Positions 6,501 through 7,725 of a DNA stretch of 7,725 nt are shown here, piece after piece. A model generated the notes under the pieces. It had not been told where the DNA came from, did no database searches, and saw only the letters and a list, made by a program, of their open reading frames with translations. Numbering within the stretch: position 1 is the stretch's first letter; the number at the start of each line of letters is the position of its first letter. Source of the stretch: JACRIK01 sp040753835 (GTDB lineage: Bacteria; Planctomycetota; MHYJ01; JACQXL01); assembly GCA_040753835.1 (NCBI GenBank), contig JBFMDM010000109.1:1-7725 (forward strand), given 5' to 3'. Position numbers and translations under genes: made by a program.

Positions 6501-7513
6501 AGCACAGGGAAGAGAACTCCGGAGAGACCGTGAGCACCAACCGGAGCGGAACGAACGGCACTGACCTGAAGGAGTCATATAAAAACTACCAACCGCCTGT
6601 GGTGGTAGCGGATGCCCAGAATCCCGATGCCGCGCAAGGCCAGACCGCTACTGATGAGTGGCAGAAAGTCCAGCAGCAGATTGAAGAACTAAAAGCCCGT
6701 ATGGGCGAGATGACCGACGTCAATCTCTCGGCCATAGACCAGTTAAAGTCATTGGAGGAGCGCAACGCAACCCTGACCGTGCAGGAGCAGGACCTGATTA
6801 AATCCAAGGAGTCGTTGCAGGATTTCATCCGCAAGACCAACCGCGAGTGCCGCGAGCGCTTTGAGAAGACCTTTGAACTGGTGGCCGCCAACTTCAACCA
6901 GTTATTCAGGAAGTTATTCGGCGGCGGCAAGGCAGAACTCATCCTGGAAAGGCGCTCTGAGATTGAAGCCAATACACCGCCTGCAGACAGTGTGTCAACC
7001 CCGGAACAGGCAACTGATGCTTCTATGCCAGTAGAGACGGCCTCGCCCGCCGTAGATTCAGCGGAGGCGGGCCGTCGCCATAATCCCAATGATTTACTTG
7101 AACTCGGCATAGACATAATGGCCAAGCCCCCGGGCAAGGAGCCGGCTTCAATATCCCTGCTCTCAGGCGGCGAAAAGGCCCTGACTGCCCTGGCCCTCAT
7201 TATGGCCATCTTCAAACTCCAGCCCAGCCCGTTCTGCATCCTGGACGAGGCCGACTCGCCTCTGGATGAGAACAACGTGGACCGCTTCTGCGCTATGATA
7301 AAAGAATTCGCCACCGACACCCAGTTCATCGTCATTACCCACAACAAGAAGACGATGTTATCCGGAGACGTGATGTACGGTCTGACAATGCCTCAGCCCG
7401 GCATCTCCAAAAAGGTCTCCATCAAGATGGACGAGGTGGACAAATTCGTTGATGAGAACCCCGACAGCGTCGAGAAAAATACCGCTGCCAAGCCCGCGTT
7501 CCAGGAAGCATAA
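3524..7513 (+). CDS. smc: Chromosome segregation/condensation ATPase SMC, enlarged by four inserts
   Basis: SMC forms an antiparallel coiled-coil dimer that, usually with ScpA and ScpB (not in this window), extrudes DNA loops and helps separate chromosomes. The N-terminal head begins MKLTKLTLDGFKSF, with Walker A GPNGCGKSN at 31-39 and the Q-loop in IIEQGKVD near 154-161. A long coiled coil runs from about 185 to 510. The hinge is about 515-715 (IYGLVADIV, then GIVSGG). The return coil is about 720-1110. The C-terminal head has LLSGGEKALTALAL at 1212-1225, Walker B CILDEAD ending at 1244, the D-loop SPLDE and the H-loop histidine in ITHNKKTM near 1273. All ATPase motifs are present, so it should be active. 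At 1329 residues it is about 140 longer than usual. The extra sequence is at about 90-103 (head), 529-563 (hinge), 993-1044 and 1145-1190 (before the signature motif). An in-frame TAG at 3518 fixes the ATG. The ribosome site is weak. Confidence 0.97.
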   Translation: MKLTKLTLDGFKSFAHRTEINFDYGTTVLVGPNGCGKSNVVDAMKWVLGDRSVKSLRGEEMLDVIFNGASDAKPAGFASVSLSMANSDNSAPPTARLAHTGGKLPLGYEEVTITRRLHRSGESEYFINNQLCRLKDIRELFMGTGVGMESYSIIEQGKVDFILRSNPFERRELLDEAAGISKYKAKRRESEAKLLKVEQDLIRLSDILREVRREIRSIKIQATKAEKYKATMEELKAKKTQLALHTYHQYFQKQAGLAAKTAELKAGYEALNAQLQAVEQTLIAIDKEIIQIDNQVAGQQETLVSLSGRLSQTHQKIESSAARRNELAQSEEETKKNIGVYTQKAVDLRGRIVEIMQSYETLKREIETLDSELSGKDALYRDISHEMENLALKVDEKRNETFQAGHKKSAYQNELSGIQNELKNLSGKQEKLTARAREIADETETLKQNKASLEASRRQVQDAIEAVKADISRKETVLKVVQNDLNAIAAESGKVKDELSRSAARKETLEDLERHHDGCSNGVRFILESPPAVSAHPVRSEHFGDNPIIGSYESRTPCASNGAKIYGLVADIVEIKPQYVNAAEAGLKGLADALIVQSQTDALNIVQSVRDNQKGRVTAIVVDKLKSFSLRPPIPANNIPGIIGYADEIIREIKLDNIAPEIKSALARVLLGRYLLVDTLATARQVLDEHLYEGPVLTASGEIINPNGIVSGGFIEAGIGLISRKTELRDLNGKLVSLAEQLTHLEQMQSGKASEVDALQAELQNSRLAVYEKSVELTGADNAVAEADRRFSILAKEMEISGLELTEVAQQIQSLTDRAVTTAQVVKELEETLIRLQSEIEQANNAANEYAQKKQQIEIETTELKVRQAKLLSQREYFTQQQTQMSEDIKHIETVLETSANSLNEIKNRISELDTARAADEELLKNLSAEQSGVQTLVAELRTRMQELKEKFHIQKAEEEKVQAEINTVQNGINEISYQEREIALKLDNLCEKHREENSGETVSTNRSGTNGTDLKESYKNYQPPVVVADAQNPDAAQGQTATDEWQKVQQQIEELKARMGEMTDVNLSAIDQLKSLEERNATLTVQEQDLIKSKESLQDFIRKTNRECRERFEKTFELVAANFNQLFRKLFGGGKAELILERRSEIEANTPPADSVSTPEQATDASMPVETASPAVDSAEAGRRHNPNDLLELGIDIMAKPPGKEPASISLLSGGEKALTALALIMAIFKLQPSPFCILDEADSPLDENNVDRFCAMIKEFATDTQFIVITHNKKTMLSGDVMYGLTMPQPGISKKVSIKMDEVDKFVDENPDSVEKNTAAKPAFQEA
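3791..3831. repeat. GC-rich palindromic insert in the N-terminal head of SMC
   Basis: GCCCCGCC (3794-3801) and GGCGAGGC (3805-3812) pair with one mismatch around a 3-base loop, and GGCGAG-G-CTCGCC (3805-3817) is also a perfect palindrome. The stretch encodes residues 90-103 (SAPPTARLAHTGGK). These lie between ANSDN and LPLGYEEVTITRR, segments that are almost adjacent in ordinary SMC proteins. On the opposite strand it carries GCCTCGCC, CGCCGTAG and AGGCGGG in the same order as the palindrome at 7040-7072, so the two probably belong to one repeat family. Confidence 0.5.
5131..5210. repeat. Palindromic element, copy B, in frame inside the SMC hinge
   Basis: Perfect 14-bp arms CCCCGTTAGAAGCG (5131-5144) and the exact complement (5197-5210) enclose 52 bp. 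The interior has a small hairpin, GATAA (5156-5160) with TTATC (5166-5170), and an outer pair GAGAT/ATCTC. The arms are identical to those of copy A at 324-401 but the interior is not alike. The element encodes residues about 536-563 (HPVRSEHFGDN through TPCASNGAK). These separate VRFILES from IYGLVADIV, segments that are much closer in known SMC hinges. The left arm is read in the same phase as in copy A, giving PVRS in both proteins. No target duplication is visible here (CGCA on the left, CTAA on the right). Confidence 0.85.
7045..7072. repeat. GC-rich palindromic insert before the SMC signature motif
   Basis: GCCCGCC (7045-7051) and GGCGGGC (7066-7072) are perfect 7-bp arms around a 14-base loop. 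It encodes residues about 1174-1183 (SPAVDSAEAG) inside a Pro/Ala/Glu-rich stretch (1145-1190). That stretch separates AELILERRSE from LLELGIDIMAKPPGK, which are only a few residues apart in typical SMC proteins. The words GCCTCGCC, CGCCGTAG and AGGCGGG are shared, inverted, with 3796-3812. Confidence 0.5.
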
Positions 7514-7725
7514 TCTTGCGGTAATATCTTTCTTGCGCCCAATCCGTGGTTTGCTATAATACACCAATAATATAAATGAGGTTCCGTGAAGAACCAATTA
7601 TCTGAGGGGTCGGGGAGTTTTTAACCATATCCCAACACCTCGGATTTAATTTCCCACGTTGATTTCTTTTGACGATAAGCATTGATCTGGTGCATCTGAA
7701 TGCAAAGTCCCATCGCCGCAAACAA
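7514..7725. other. Region after smc: promoter, small hairpin, no confident gene
   Basis: After the smc stop there is no strong terminator hairpin with a T-run. TCTTGCG is repeated at 7514-7520 and 7531-7537. Beyond the promoter, GGTTC (7580-7584) and GAACC (7591-7595) form a short hairpin. A GTG at 7586, preceded by GAGG, opens only a 12-codon peptide that ends at a TAA. On the minus strand a frame is open from the window edge to a TAA at 7621-7623 (34 residues, ending KSEVLGYG) and could be the end of a convergent gene. On the plus strand short open frames also reach the edge from TTG 7669 and ATG 7700. None can be preferred from this sequence alone. Confidence 0.5.
7533..7560 (+). promoter_or_regulatory. 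Sigma70-type promoter with extended -10 downstream of smc
   Basis: TTGCGC (7533-7538) is followed after 16 bases by TATAAT (7555-7560), which is preceded by TGC, the extended -10 signature. Transcription would start near 7567 and run rightwards out of the window. It starts only 20 bp after the smc stop codon, so whatever follows would be transcribed separately from smc. Confidence 0.45.

Noticed and set aside
6586..7347. A 253-codon minus-strand open frame opposite the end of smc
   Set aside because: It is antisense to the conserved SMC head. The translation is Ser/Arg-rich low complexity typical of a shadow frame, and no start signal is seen.

Overview
The window holds two complete protein genes and the first part of a third, from a bacterium. 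The codon use is moderately GC-rich and the spacers are AT-rich. The mix of an SMC condensin, large secreted SBBP-repeat proteins with a CFI-box C-terminal anchor, and many small palindromic repeats inside genes resembles genomes of uncultured Planctomycetota or related candidate phyla. That placement is from memory of such genomes and is weak; nothing here fixes the taxon.

Layout: positions 1-248 carry the 5' end of a minus-strand gene for a secreted protein. Just upstream of it, reading the same way, is a complete 981-residue paralogue (352-3297, minus). It has a signal peptide, an N-terminal domain typical of SBBP-repeat proteins, seven SBBP-type repeats that probably form a beta-propeller, a fibronectin-III-like domain, and a CFI-box/transmembrane/basic-tail C-terminus. 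An AT-rich divergent spacer (3298-3523) separates it from smc (3524-7513, plus), which encodes a 1329-residue chromosome condensation ATPase. After smc, 7514-7725 holds a good sigma70-type promoter and no gene that can be called with confidence. The two surface-protein genes probably share a job at the cell envelope. smc is functionally unrelated and simply lies divergent to them.

The most interesting structure is a set of small inverted-repeat elements that have entered coding sequence without breaking it. One family has identical 14-bp arms (CCCCGTTAGAAGCG and its complement) about 50 bp apart. One copy lies in frame inside the SMC hinge. Another forms the last 16 codons and stop codon of the 981-residue protein. 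A second set of GC-rich short palindromes coincides with two further non-conserved insertions in SMC and one in the N-terminal domain of the SBBP protein. Together with two low-complexity linkers, one of which contains the fourth-insert palindrome, the insertions account for most of the roughly 140 residues by which this SMC exceeds the usual length. The pattern recalls the protein-invading palindromic elements of Rickettsia, but the sequences here are different.
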